Shown: one piece after another, positions 23,980 to 34,369 of the stretch
How the letters are laid out: the number at the start of each line of letters is the position of its first letter
Position numbering within the stretch: the first letter of the stretch is position 1
Assembly: GCF_014651695.1 (NCBI RefSeq)
Contig: NZ_BMXJ01000005.1
Location: forward strand, 573,415 to 637,414
Direction of reading: 5' to 3'
Origin: Nocardiopsis terrae
GTDB lineage: Bacteria; Actinomycetota; Actinomycetes; Streptosporangiales; Streptosporangiaceae
DNA: 64,000 nt
The notes under the pieces: model-generated
Databases searched by the model: none
What the model was told of the DNA's origin: nothing
What the model saw: the letters and a program-made list of their open reading frames with translations, nothing else
Translations under genes and position numbers: made by a program

Positions 23980-26910
23980 TCACCCCCGGGCACGCCCGCG
24001 GTCGCGTTCGGCCAGCCCCCTGGCCAGAACCTCGGCCAGGTGCAGGGCCCTGCGCCCCGTCCCCTGCTCGATCTGGGTGCGGCAGCTGTAGCCGTCGGCG
24101 AGCACCAGGGTGCCGGGGTCCGCGGCACGCACCCGGGGAAGGAGTTCACGCTCCCCGATCGCCTGGGACACCTCGTAGTGGCCCTCGGTGAAGCCGAAGT
24201 CCCCCGCCAGCCCGCAGCAGCCCGAGTCCAGCACCTCGCCGTCGATACCGGCACGGGAGATCAGGTCCCGGTCCGCGTCGAAACCCGTCACGGCGTGCTG
24301 GTGGCAGTGCACCTGCGCCAGCGCCGACGCGGGCACGCGCGGCGGCTGCCAGTCCGGGGCGTACTCCTCCAGGAAACCCGCGAAGGTGTGCACCGCCGCC
24401 GCCACACGCCGGCTCTCCTCCCCCGGCAGGAGCTCCACCAGATCGTGTTTGAGCGCCGCCGTGCAGCTCGGTTCCAGACCCACCACGGGCAGCCCCTGGG
24501 ACACCAGGGGCGACAGCGCGGCCACCGCACGGCGCATCACCGCACGGGCCACGTCCAACTGACCCGTGGAGACCCACGTGAGCCCGCAGCAGACCTGCCC
24601 CTTGGGCAGCACCACGGAGAACCCGGCGTCCTCCAGCACCTGCACGGCGGAGGCGAGGACGTTCGGGTTGAGCAGGTTGCCGAAGGTGTCCGGCCACAGC
24701 ACCACCTTGGGGCCGCCGACGCGCCCCCCGCCGCGGGTCTGACGTCGCTGGAAGGCCCGGGTGAACGTGGTGCGGGCGAAGGCCGGGAGCTCGCGCTGGG
24801 CGGCCACCCCGGCCATCCGCTTGGCCAGGGAGGACACCCCGGGCAGGCGGACCACCCGGTTGGCCTCCACCGGCGCCACCGCGGCCAGGCGGGCCAGGAC
24901 CGGCAGCCAGCCCATCGAGTAGTGCGCGGCCGGGCGCACCCGGCCCCTGTAGTGCTGGTGCAGGAACTCGGCCTTGTAGGAGGCCATGTCCACGTTGACC
25001 GGGCAGTCGCTCAGGCAGCCCTTGCAGGACAGGCACAGGTCCAGTGACTCCCGGACCTCCTCCGAACGCCACCCGTCGGTGATCACCTCCCCGTTGGCCA
25101 TCTCGAACAGCAGGTGGGCGCGGCCGCGGGTGGAGTGCTTCTCCTCCTGGGTCACCTGGTAGCTGGGGCACATCACGCCGGGGCCGCTCTGGCGTCGGCA
25201 CTTGCCCACACCGGAGCAGCGGCGCAGGGCCTTGGCGAAATCGCCGTCGTCCTCGCCGTAGGCCAGGGTCGCCTCAGAGATCAGGGGGAGTTCGGGGCGC
25301 ACGTCGGCGGCCACCCGGATGTCGGCGTCCAGGGGCAGCGGATCGACGATGATGCCCGGGTTCATCAGGTTGTCGGGGTCCCAGACCCGCTTGAACTCGC
25401 CGAAGGCGCGGATGAGGCCCTCGGGGTACATGCGGCTGAGAAGTTCGGACCGGGCCTGCCCGTCACCGTGTTCACCGGAGAGCGACCCGCCGTGCCGGAC
25501 CACGATCTCGGCGGCCTCCTCCATGAAGGCGCGGTACTCGCGGCGGCCGCTCCGGCGGGTGAGCTCGAAGTCGATGCGCACGTGCAGGCAGCCGTCGCCG
25601 AAGTGGCCGTACACCGCCCCGTAGCGGCCGTGGCGGGCCATCAGGTCCTCGAAGTCGCGCAGGTAGGCGCCGAGGTTCTCCGGCGGCACCGAGGCGTCCT
25701 CCCACCCCGACCACGCCTCAGCTCCGGTCGGGGTACGGGAGGTGAGCCCGGCGCCCTCCTCGCGGATACGCCAGAGCGCCTTCTGGTGGGCCGGGTCGGT
25801 GACCACGGCGGCGTCGCGGGGACGGCTGGCCCCGTCCAGGGAGTCGAGCATCGCCTGGGCCGCGGCCGCGGCCTGCTCGGCGTCGCCGCCCGCGATCTCC
25901 ACCAGCAGCCAGGCGTGGCCGAACGGCAGGGGCACCCGGGATTTCGAACCGTTCCGGTCCAGGGCTGCGACGATGCGGTCGTTGAGCCCCTCGACCGTGA
26001 GCGGGGAGTGCACGAGGATTCCGGGGACGGCGTCGGCGGCGGCCGGGGCGTCCTCGTAGCCCAGGACGGCCAGGGCACGGGCCGGCGGCGACTCGACCAG
26101 GCGCACGGTGGCGCCCAGGACCATGGCGCAGGTGCCCTCGGTTCCCACCAGTGAGGCGGCGACGTCGCGTCCCTTCTCCGGGAGCAGGCGGTCCAGGGCG
26201 TAGCCGGAGACGCGGCGCCGGAAATCGGGCATGGCGGTGCGCATCTCGGAACGGTGGGCCTCCACGAGGCGGCCCAGGGCGGCGTGGATCCGCCCCTCGC
26301 GGCCGGGGCGGGCGGCCAGCTCCGCGAACTCCTCCGCGGTGTGCCCGGACCCGACGGTGATCCGGGTTCCGTCGGAGAGCAGCAGGTCCAGTTCGACGAT
26401 GTTGTCGGCGGTGGTGCCCCAGGCGACCGAGTGGGAACCGCAGGCGTTGTTGCCGACCATGCCGCCGATGGTGCACCGGCTGTGGGTGGAGGGGTCCGGG
26501 GCGAAGGTGAGCCCGTGTTCGGCGGTGGCCGCGCGCAGATCGTCGAGGATGACTCCGGGCTGGACCCTGGCGGTACGGGCCTGGGGGTCGATGGCCTCGA
26601 TGGTGCGCAGGTGGCGTGAGGTGTCGATGACCACGCCGGTACCGATGGAGTTTCCGGCGATGGAGGTGCCGCCGCCGCGGGGGATGATCGGCACCCCGTG
26701 CGCGGAGCAGGCGCGGACGGCGGCGACGCAGTCGTCGATGGTTTCGGGGATGACCACCGCGAGCGGGACCCGGCGGTAGTTGGAGGCGTCGGAGGTGTAG
26801 AGGGCGAGTGTGCCCGCGTCCAGGGCGACGGTCCCCTGGACGCCCTCCTCCAGGTCCCTGCGGAGCGCGGTGAGGTCCGGGCGTGGGGTGGTGCTGTGCG
26901 GGTCGGCCAT
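23980..26910 (-). CDS. FAD-linked oxidase fused to Fe-S/CCG-domain oxidoreductase (GlcD-GlpC type)
   Basis: 976 residues from the ATG at 26910. An N-terminal FAD_binding_4 domain (IIPRGGGTSIAGNSIGTGVV, GGMVGNNACGSHS) leads to an FAD-oxidase C-terminal domain (VYGHFGDGCLHVRID). Next comes a 4Fe-4S module (CSGVGKCRRQSG, CLSCKGCLSDCPVNVD), then two CCG-type cysteine motifs (KGQVCCGLTWVS and DSGCCGLAGDFGF). The layout matches large D-lactate or 2-hydroxyacid dehydrogenases that pass electrons from FAD through Fe-S centres to the respiratory chain. The exact substrate is inferred from family only. It lies 95 bp downstream of the GH18 gene. Confidence 0.92.
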   Translation of the reverse strand: MADPHSTTPRPDLTALRRDLEEGVQGTVALDAGTLALYTSDASNYRRVPLAVVIPETIDDCVAAVRACSAHGVPIIPRGGGTSIAGNSIGTGVVIDTSRHLRTIEAIDPQARTARVQPGVILDDLRAATAEHGLTFAPDPSTHSRCTIGGMVGNNACGSHSVAWGTTADNIVELDLLLSDGTRITVGSGHTAEEFAELAARPGREGRIHAALGRLVEAHRSEMRTAMPDFRRRVSGYALDRLLPEKGRDVAASLVGTEGTCAMVLGATVRLVESPPARALAVLGYEDAPAAADAVPGILVHSPLTVEGLNDRIVAALDRNGSKSRVPLPFGHAWLLVEIAGGDAEQAAAAAQAMLDSLDGASRPRDAAVVTDPAHQKALWRIREEGAGLTSRTPTGAEAWSGWEDASVPPENLGAYLRDFEDLMARHGRYGAVYGHFGDGCLHVRIDFELTRRSGRREYRAFMEEAAEIVVRHGGSLSGEHGDGQARSELLSRMYPEGLIRAFGEFKRVWDPDNLMNPGIIVDPLPLDADIRVAADVRPELPLISEATLAYGEDDGDFAKALRRCSGVGKCRRQSGPGVMCPSYQVTQEEKHSTRGRAHLLFEMANGEVITDGWRSEEVRESLDLCLSCKGCLSDCPVNVDMASYKAEFLHQHYRGRVRPAAHYSMGWLPVLARLAAVAPVEANRVVRLPGVSSLAKRMAGVAAQRELPAFARTTFTRAFQRRQTRGGGRVGGPKVVLWPDTFGNLLNPNVLASAVQVLEDAGFSVVLPKGQVCCGLTWVSTGQLDVARAVMRRAVAALSPLVSQGLPVVGLEPSCTAALKHDLVELLPGEESRRVAAAVHTFAGFLEEYAPDWQPPRVPASALAQVHCHQHAVTGFDADRDLISRAGIDGEVLDSGCCGLAGDFGFTEGHYEVSQAIGERELLPRVRAADPGTLVLADGYSCRTQIEQGTGRRALHLAEVLARGLAERDRGRARG

Positions 26911-27005
26911 GCCCACAGCGTGTCGCGGGCGGTGGCGGCGTGGCAACCACGGCACGCGGCGCGGCCCGCCGGGCTGCGGCTCCACTGCCCGGGCGGGGCC
27001 GAGGA

Positions 27006-28331
27006 TCAGTCCAGGGAGTCGTGCATGGCCCGGACCAGGACGCCGTCGGGGTCCATGTCGAGGCTCCAGACCATCATCCCGGCCAGGCCGTTGTCCCGGA
27101 CGTACCGGCCCTTGATACCGATCACGTCGGGGTTGTCGTAGGTCCACCACTGGTCGCCGTCGTAGACCCAGTAGGCGCCCGCCTCCTCGTCCAGGTAGCG
27201 GCGCCCCTCCGTCTCCTCGAGGTCGCTGAAGGCCCGGGTGGGGCCGTCGTAGTCGTCCTCGGCGGGAGCGGCGGCCTCCTGGTGGCGGCCCGCCTGCTCG
27301 GCGGGGACGCCCTGCCAGCCGCGACCGAAGGCCGGAACGCCCATGACGATCTGTCCGGGATCGGCCCCGAGGTCCAGGTAGCGCCGGACCGCCTGGTCCA
27401 CGCTGTTGGCGTCCTCGTCGTAGGCGGGGACGCGGAGGTTGGAGTGGTGGGCGGTGCGCTCGCTCCAGGGGCCGGCGAAGTCGTACCCCTGCACGGTGGC
27501 GAAGTCGACGTGGTCGAAGACCTCCGCCTCGTAGGCCTCGGTGTGCGCGGCTCCCCCGGGCAGGGAGACGGACAGGACGTAGTCCCGTTCGGTCTCCCGG
27601 GAGAGCTCGTCGAGCTGGCGGCGGAACTCGGCGACCAGCAGGGTGAAGTTGCGGGGGTCGTCGGGGTGCTCCACGTTGTCGGAGTTGCCCTGCCCGCCCG
27701 GCCACTCCCAGTCCAGGTCGATGCCGTCGAAGACGCCCGCGCCCGCTCCCGCCCCGCCCTGGGGCTCCCCCTCGCGGACCGGGAGGTCGCCGCGCAGCCA
27801 CAGGTCCAGGCAGGAGGTCACGAAGGCCTGACGGGACTCCTCGGTGCGGGCCGCGGTGGAGAAGTTCACCGACCAGTTCCAGCCGCCCAGGGACAGGCTG
27901 GCCCCCAGGTCCGGGTACCGCGTGCGGAGCTGGCGCAGCTGGTTGAGGCTGCCCGCCAGTTCCTGCTCGTACTCGTCGGCCTCCCCGCTGACGCTCTCGT
28001 CGGCGTCGTAGCGGCGCTGGTACAGCTCCCAGGGCTGGTCGTGGTTGTCCTGGGGGATGTGGCACAGGCCGTCCCGGTCGATGTCGCCGAAGGCCCACAT
28101 GATTCTGGTGAGGTGCTCGGGGGCACCGCTCCCGAGCAGCTCGTTCACGGTATAGCCGCGGTTGGCCACGTTCCAGTCGGCGAAGTAGCCGATGCGTTCC
28201 GGGTCGCGTTGGTTCACGAGCACGAGGGTTCCCACGAGCAGTACCGCTGCGGCGGCGGCCGCGCCCAGTACCAGCAGTGGACGCCGCCCGACGGGTGTCC
28301 TGGGCCTCGGCTGGAGCGGGGTGGCGTTCAC
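27006..28331 (-). CDS. Glycoside hydrolase family 18 protein, membrane-anchored or secreted
   Basis: 441 residues from the GTG at 28331; an upstream ATG at 28379 is possible and would add 16 residues. A short basic N-terminus leads to a hydrophobic segment (LLVLGAAAAAAVLLVGTLVL) and then the GH18 barrel starting RIGYFADWNVANRGYTV. The catalytic D-x2-D-x-D-x-E motif is intact in FDGIDLDWEWP, and the strands LGASLSLGGWNWS, VQGYDFAGPW and GLAGMMVWSLDMDPDG are in place. These are hallmarks of active chitinases or endo-N-acetylglucosaminidases. No chitin-binding domain is attached. Confidence 0.92.
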   Translation of the reverse strand: MNATPLQPRPRTPVGRRPLLVLGAAAAAAVLLVGTLVLVNQRDPERIGYFADWNVANRGYTVNELLGSGAPEHLTRIMWAFGDIDRDGLCHIPQDNHDQPWELYQRRYDADESVSGEADEYEQELAGSLNQLRQLRTRYPDLGASLSLGGWNWSVNFSTAARTEESRQAFVTSCLDLWLRGDLPVREGEPQGGAGAGAGVFDGIDLDWEWPGGQGNSDNVEHPDDPRNFTLLVAEFRRQLDELSRETERDYVLSVSLPGGAAHTEAYEAEVFDHVDFATVQGYDFAGPWSERTAHHSNLRVPAYDEDANSVDQAVRRYLDLGADPGQIVMGVPAFGRGWQGVPAEQAGRHQEAAAPAEDDYDGPTRAFSDLEETEGRRYLDEEAGAYWVYDGDQWWTYDNPDVIGIKGRYVRDNGLAGMMVWSLDMDPDGVLVRAMHDSLD

Positions 28332-28467
28332 ACCTCGACCGTAGGGGCACCGCGGGGTCAGACGGGCCATTCGGCCCATGTCGGCCGGATGAGGCCGTTC
28401 TCGCGGGTGTGGGAACCCGGAGGTCCTCCTGGACGTTGTAGGCGACCCCGCCCGGCCCGTGCCCAGG

Positions 28468-29598
<1,131 letters not shown>

Positions 29599-29654
29599 TA
29601 CATTGTGCCCATAAAACTACCCGGAGAGGGAGAACTACTATTGTCACCCCGGTG

Positions 29655-32480
29655 CTACACGGCACCGCCACCGGACTCCTGAAGGGCCCTTTTCTGCTGG
29701 CCAAGACGCATGAGTTCGACGAACACCCGGTTGTACTCCTCCGGCTGGGCGACCTGGTCGATCCGGTGGAGCTCGGATTTGAGGTTTGCCTCCCGCCGGT
29801 TGATGGAATGAGTTCTGATTGTGCTCAGCATTTGCTGGGCGAAATGCTCGTCGAGTTCTCCATAGAACTCGATCTCCTCTACACCCAGGCGCGTGACAAA
29901 ATCACGTTGTGCGTCGTTCGGGGCCGCGTCACGCAGGATGAGAGCCCAGGTTTCCGGGTTCTGCACCCCCGAGATCCCGCCCTGTTCCCGGATGAGCCGG
30001 AGCACGGCCCGGTGCTGGGGGACGGTGAAGTCCTCCTCGCTGAGGGTGTCGAAGCCGTGCGCCAGGTTCGGGTGCTTGACCGCGACCTTGAGGGCCTGGC
30101 GTTCCCGCTGCACGGAGGGGTCCCGGAGGTCGTAGGGGGCCGACCGGGCGTCCGGGGTGGGCACCGGCGCGGCCGCGGGGGCCTTCGCGGAGCCGCCGCG
30201 CGCGCGACCGCGACCCATGTGCTGGCGGACGCGGCGCAGCACGAAGGACTCGTCCATCAGCCCCAGCCAGCGGTCCAGGTTCTTGCCGTAGGTCAGGCGC
30301 ACGCCCTCGTCCCGGATGCTGGCGATCACCGGGGCCGCGGCGTCCAGGGCGGCGATGCGGCCCTCGGCGCTGGACAGGTCGTAGCCCTCGACGATGTTGC
30401 GGATCATGAACTCGTACAGCGGGCTGGCGCCGTCGACCAGGTCGGCCACGGCCTGCGGCCCGTGCTGGAGCCGCAGGTCGCAGGGGTCGAGCCCGTCCGG
30501 TTGGACGGCGACGAAGGTTTCGGAGGTGAAGCCGTGCTCCTCTGCGAAGGCGCGCACCGCGGCCTTCTGTCCGGCCTTGTCACCGTCGAAGGTGAACACG
30601 ACCCTGCTGCCGTGGTTGGAGCGGCCCAGCAGCATCCGGCGCAGGATCTTCAGGTGGTCCTCGCCGAAGGAGGTGCCACAGGTGGCGACCGCCGTGGTGA
30701 CGCCCGCCTCGTGGCAGGCCATCACGTCGGTGTAGCCCTCGACGATGACCGCCTTGCCCTGCCGTGAGATCTCCCGTTTGGCCAGGTCCAGCCCGTAGAG
30801 CAGGCGCCCCTTGTGGAAGATCGGGCTCTCCGGGGAGTTGAGGTACTTGGGCCCGTCCTCCTCCGGGTCGAGCTTGCGCGCGCCGAACCCGACGACCTCC
30901 CCGGTGACCTCGCGTACCGGCCAGAGCAGCCGGTTGCGGAACCGGTCGTAGGCGCCGCGCCGCCCCTGGCTGGCCAGCCCGCCCTCGATGATCTCGGCGT
31001 CGGTGAACCCCTTGGCGCGCAGGTGGTCGGTGAGGTTCTGCCAGCCCGCGGGGGCGAAGCCCAGCCCGAAGTGCTCGGCGTGGACGCGGTTGAAACCGCG
31101 TTCGTCCAGGAACCGTCGTGCGGCGACCGCCCCGGGGGCCAGGAGCTGTTCGGAGTAGAACTCGGCGGCGGTGCGGTGGGCGTCCAGCAGCCGCTGGCGC
31201 TTGCCCTCGTCCCGCCGGGAGGTGCTGCGTCCGCCCTCCTCGTACCGGAGTACGATCCCGGTCTGCCGCGCCAGCGACTCGACCGCCTCGGCGAAGCTGA
31301 GGCTGTCGATCTGCTGCACGAAGGAGATGACGTCCCCGCCCTCTCCGCAGCCGAAGCAGTTCCCGGTGAGGATGTTGTCCTCGAGAACGAAGGCGTGGCC
31401 CTCGTCCACGACGGCGCAGAAGACCTCCTCGAAGCGGTCGGTCTCCTCCACCGAGCGCACCGTCCAGCCCCGCCGGGCGAACTTCTTCTCCGCGCTGGTG
31501 AAGCGCAGGCGGTGGTCGTCGTGCAGGAAGAACTCGTCCGTCAGGTCCTCGTTGACGAAGTGCACCCTGGAGAGTGAGGAGGGCTCACGCCCGGGAAAGC
31601 CCTCACGCACCTGTTCGGTGATCCCGTAGGTGCCGATCCCGAGCCGGGTCGCGACCATGCGGACGTGTTCCAGCACGGAACGGTCGGCGCAGTTGAGCAG
31701 GACCGTCCCGTCCTTGGAGACGTGGCCGTCGGCGGCGAGATATCCGGCGAGCCAGCCGTAGAGGTAGGAGCGGGACTCGTCCAGGGATGGCAGTTCCTTG
31801 AAGAATCCGGGCAGGTGGTGGACGAGGATCTGACGACCGTGCTGGCTGGTCTCACTGTTGGGGAACCACTTGAGCAGGCCGGGGTCCTTCTCGGTGTCCA
31901 GCTCCGCCATGCTGCCTCGCCCGAGCCGTGTGCCGTCGCCGAAGGTGATGCCGTGCGCGATCCCGAACGGCGAGGGCGTGGTCCTGGTGACCTTCTTGGG
32001 CGGGAAGACGTAGGCGAGACGGTGCTCGGGACGCAGCTCCTCGGTGGTGACCTCGCGCACCTTCGAACAGTCCTTGCCCGCCTGCACGAACCACCGGTGT
32101 TCGGGGGTCGCGTGGATCTCCTTGCGCTGACCGTCACGGCTCAGCGTCAGACGCATCAGCCGCTGCTCACCAAAGGAGTAGAAGGGCGCCTCCACCCAGG
32201 TGGCGCTCCTCGTGAGGACCGTGTGTCTGCCCCCGGCCAGATCACGGATGGGCCTGACCCCGTCACGGGTCAGAACGCGCGTCTCCCCCGCCAGGCAGTA
32301 GTAGAGGTTTTTGGCCGGGGTGACGTTGAAGGAGGGGGACTTCTCGTCGTGGAAGGGACACAACCCCTTGAGCGAGCCGCCTCCGGCGTTGCGCAACTGG
32401 AGGTACTCGCCGATGACGTCAGCGATGGGGGTGCGCTCGCGTACGAGGGCGATGTCTTCGTCTTTGATCCGGCCTGCCAC
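29655..32480 (-). CDS. dnaG: DNA primase DnaG interrupted by a 313-residue intein
   Basis: 941 codons from the GTG at 32480, where the family start AGRIKDEDIALVRERTPI begins. After removal of residues 62-374 the product is 628 residues, normal for actinobacterial DnaG, which makes RNA primers at the replication fork. The zinc-binding domain has GLCPFHDEKSPSF (Cys41, His44) and, after splicing, the YYCFGCGEGGD segment. The TOPRIM core shows VIVEGYTDVMACHEAG and FTFDGDKAGQKAA. The C-terminal DnaB-interaction region ends the protein. The intein lies inside the zinc motif, so unspliced primase cannot bind zinc normally. Flanked by dgt upstream (with a pseudogene between) and a sigma factor downstream. 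Confidence 0.97.
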   Translation of the reverse strand: MAGRIKDEDIALVRERTPIADVIGEYLQLRNAGGGSLKGLCPFHDEKSPSFNVTPAKNLYYCLAGETRVLTRDGVRPIRDLAGGRHTVLTRSATWVEAPFYSFGEQRLMRLTLSRDGQRKEIHATPEHRWFVQAGKDCSKVREVTTEELRPEHRLAYVFPPKKVTRTTPSPFGIAHGITFGDGTRLGRGSMAELDTEKDPGLLKWFPNSETSQHGRQILVHHLPGFFKELPSLDESRSYLYGWLAGYLAADGHVSKDGTVLLNCADRSVLEHVRMVATRLGIGTYGITEQVREGFPGREPSSLSRVHFVNEDLTDEFFLHDDHRLRFTSAEKKFARRGWTVRSVEETDRFEEVFCAVVDEGHAFVLEDNILTGNCFGCGEGGDVISFVQQIDSLSFAEAVESLARQTGIVLRYEEGGRSTSRRDEGKRQRLLDAHRTAAEFYSEQLLAPGAVAARRFLDERGFNRVHAEHFGLGFAPAGWQNLTDHLRAKGFTDAEIIEGGLASQGRRGAYDRFRNRLLWPVREVTGEVVGFGARKLDPEEDGPKYLNSPESPIFHKGRLLYGLDLAKREISRQGKAVIVEGYTDVMACHEAGVTTAVATCGTSFGEDHLKILRRMLLGRSNHGSRVVFTFDGDKAGQKAAVRAFAEEHGFTSETFVAVQPDGLDPCDLRLQHGPQAVADLVDGASPLYEFMIRNIVEGYDLSSAEGRIAALDAAAPVIASIRDEGVRLTYGKNLDRWLGLMDESFVLRRVRQHMGRGRARGGSAKAPAAAPVPTPDARSAPYDLRDPSVQRERQALKVAVKHPNLAHGFDTLSEEDFTVPQHRAVLRLIREQGGISGVQNPETWALILRDAAPNDAQRDFVTRLGVEEIEFYGELDEHFAQQMLSTIRTHSINRREANLKSELHRIDQVAQPEEYNRVFVELMRLGQQKRALQESGGGAV
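31359..32297 (-). mobile_element. Intein with LAGLIDADG homing endonuclease, within dnaG
   Basis: 313 codons encode a self-splicing element in frame with dnaG. The splicing block A starts at Cys1 (CLAGETRVLTRDG). Block B carries HATPEHRWF with the T-x2-H motif at intein residues 64-67. The endonuclease has two LAGLIDADG-like helices, IAHGITFGDG near residues 113-122 and LYGWLAGYLAADG at 179-191. Block F is VFCAVVDEGHAFV, and the C-terminus is NILTGN followed by extein Cys+1. The penultimate residue is Gly rather than the common His, a variant known in some inteins. Both nucleophiles and the terminal Asn are present, so splicing is expected. Confidence 0.95.
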
Positions 32481-32640
32481 GGTTTCCAGCCTAGTTCTCT
32501 TCGGGGACCCTCCGGCCACCGTCCACAGGCCGGGTTTCCCCGCTACGCCATCCGACGGGCACCCGGGCGTCGGCCGCTCCGGGGCCGGATGCCACCGTGG
32601 TGGCCCGTTCCTTCCCCCAGCCCCCAGGAGGTCCTTTCCG

Positions 32641-33098
32641 GTGCGAGACCGTCCCCCGGTCCACGCCCCGCCCGAAGACGGGTCCTGCGGATCGGCGTGC
32701 CGGTGATCACCGCCCTGGCCTCGGTGCTCGGCGTGGTCGAGGTGGACCGGTTCGGCGGGGCCGGGGAGCCGGTGCCGGTCGCGGGGGTCGTGGGACCGGC
32801 GAAGGTCGCCCTCTTCGAGGACGTGCGGGAGCTCCACGGGGTCACCGCCGGGTACCGGCCCTTCAGCACACCGGTGGTGCTGCTCGGCCACGGACCCGTG
32901 GCGGCCGCGTCGGCGGAGGCGCGGGTCGCCTCCCGGGCGGAGGACGGCACGTGGTCCTTCGACATGGCCGCCTACCTGGAGCTGGCCGGGGAGCGGACCC
33001 GCTGTCCGGAAGCGCCGCCGGGCGGCGCGGCGTACCGGCAGGGGCCGCTGATCAGCGGGCGAGCTGGGCGTGCAGCGCGGTGGCCGAGGTGTCGGTGA
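32641..33098 (+). pseudogene. Remnant of an extracellular substrate-binding-like protein gene
   Basis: An AGGAGG site at 32626-32631 is ideally placed for the GTG at 32641, but that frame ends at 32706. Strong GC3 coding bias continues one frame over, from about 32675 to 33052, encoding VLRIGVPVITALASVLGVVE and then segments (AKVALFEDVRELHGV, YRPFSTPVV, EDGTWSFDMAAYLELA) resembling pieces of a larger actinomycete solute-binding-like protein. The middle of that protein seems deleted and the 3' end runs into dgt. I infer a frameshifted, internally deleted remnant; a sequencing error at the shift cannot be excluded. Confidence 0.5.
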
Positions 33099-34320
33099 GC
33101 GAGGCGACCTGGTCGACGACCGCGCGCAGGGCCGCGGCGTCGTCCGGGGCGGTGTCGAAGGCGGCGCGGAACTGGGGGTCGAGGGCGCCGGGGGCGCCCC
33201 GCCACAGGGCGTCGACCAGTTCGGTGACGGTGCGGCGCTCCTCGGCCTGATAGATCTGGGCCTCCTCGCGGGACATGACGAAGTGCGCGGCCACCGCCTT
33301 GAGCAGGGCGCACTCCAGCAGGGCGCGGCGCGGCAGGACCAGGTCGGCCCCGTAGCGGGTCAGGCGGCCGGGCCCGTGGGCGCGGCGGGTGGCGCGTTCG
33401 GCGGCCCGGCAGAACCGGCCGATGAGTTCGCTGGTGAGGTTCTTGAGTGCGGCCAGGGAGGCGAGGTCGCCGGTGAACTCGCTGGGCCAGACGGGTTCGG
33501 CGAGCAGGTCGGTGAACACCTCGTCGAGTTCGGCCTGCTCGGCGTCGCAGTAGGAGGCGGCGGCGGTGCGGCAGACCTCGGCGCGCTGGCCGGGGTCGCG
33601 CAGGGCCGCCATGCTGACCAGCCCGGCGTGCAGGGCGTCCTCGACGTCGTGCACGGAGTAGGCGACGTCGTCGGCCCAGTCCATGACCTGGGCCTCGAAA
33701 CAGGTGCGGCCCGCGGGTGCCCCCTCGCGCAGCCAGGTGAAGGCCTCGGTGTCGTCCGGGTAGCAGTTGAACTTGTGGGTGTCGCCGCCCTCGCCCCGGC
33801 GCCAGGGGTACTTGACGGTGGCGTCGAGGGTGGCGCGGGTGAGGTTGAGGCCCGCGCTGCGGCCGTCGGGGGCGATGACCTTGCCCTCCAGCCGGATGAG
33901 GAGGCGCAGGCTCTGGGCGTTGCCCTCGAACCCGCCGCAGGCCGCGGCGGCCTCGTCCAGGGCGCGTTCGCCGTTGTGCCCGAAGGGCGGGTGGCCGAGG
34001 TCGTGGGAGAGGCAGGCGGCCTCGACCAGGTCGGGGTCGCAGCCCAGGGCCTGGCCGAGCTCGCGGCCGATCTGGGCGCACTCCAGGGAGTGGGTCAGCC
34101 GGGTACGCGGGAAGTCGCTCACCCCGGGCTGGACGACCTGGGTCTTGGCGGCGAGCCTGCGCAGTGCGGAACTGTGCAGTACACGGGCGCGGTCCCGTTC
34201 GAAGGGTCCGCGCCGCCTGTTCTTGCGCGGCTCCCGGAAGAGGCGTTCGGTGTCGCCCGCGGTGTACCCGTGCGTGGTGTTCTCGAGGTGCACAGTGTTC
34301 TCACCAGGGGTGGTCGTCAT
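33052..34320 (-). CDS. dgt: Deoxyguanosinetriphosphate triphosphohydrolase
   Basis: 422 residues from the ATG at 34320, where the protein begins [20 protein letters not shown]. The HD-superfamily metal site is intact: [33 protein letters not shown] with the HD pair, and [19 protein letters not shown]. The enzyme hydrolyses dGTP to deoxyguanosine and triphosphate and so tunes dNTP pools. It lies upstream of dnaG on the same strand, as in several actinobacteria, but here about 570 bp carrying a reverse-strand pseudogene separate the two. Confidence 0.95.
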   Translation of the reverse strand: MTTTPGENTVHLENTTHGYTAGDTERLFREPRKNRRRGPFERDRARVLHSSALRRLAAKTQVVQPGVSDFPRTRLTHSLECAQIGRELGQALGCDPDLVEAACLSHDLGHPPFGHNGERALDEAAAACGGFEGNAQSLRLLIRLEGKVIAPDGRSAGLNLTRATLDATVKYPWRRGEGGDTHKFNCYPDDTEAFTWLREGAPAGRTCFEAQVMDWADDVAYSVHDVEDALHAGLVSMAALRDPGQRAEVCRTAAASYCDAEQAELDEVFTDLLAEPVWPSEFTGDLASLAALKNLTSELIGRFCRAAERATRRAHGPGRLTRYGADLVLPRRALLECALLKAVAAHFVMSREEAQIYQAEERRTVTELVDALWRGAPGALDPQFRAAFDTAPDDAAALRAVVDQVASLTDTSATALHAQLAR

Positions 34321-34369
34321 GGGCCCGAGCCTACTTTCCGACAGTGACAGAACGCACCATTGGGCCTGG

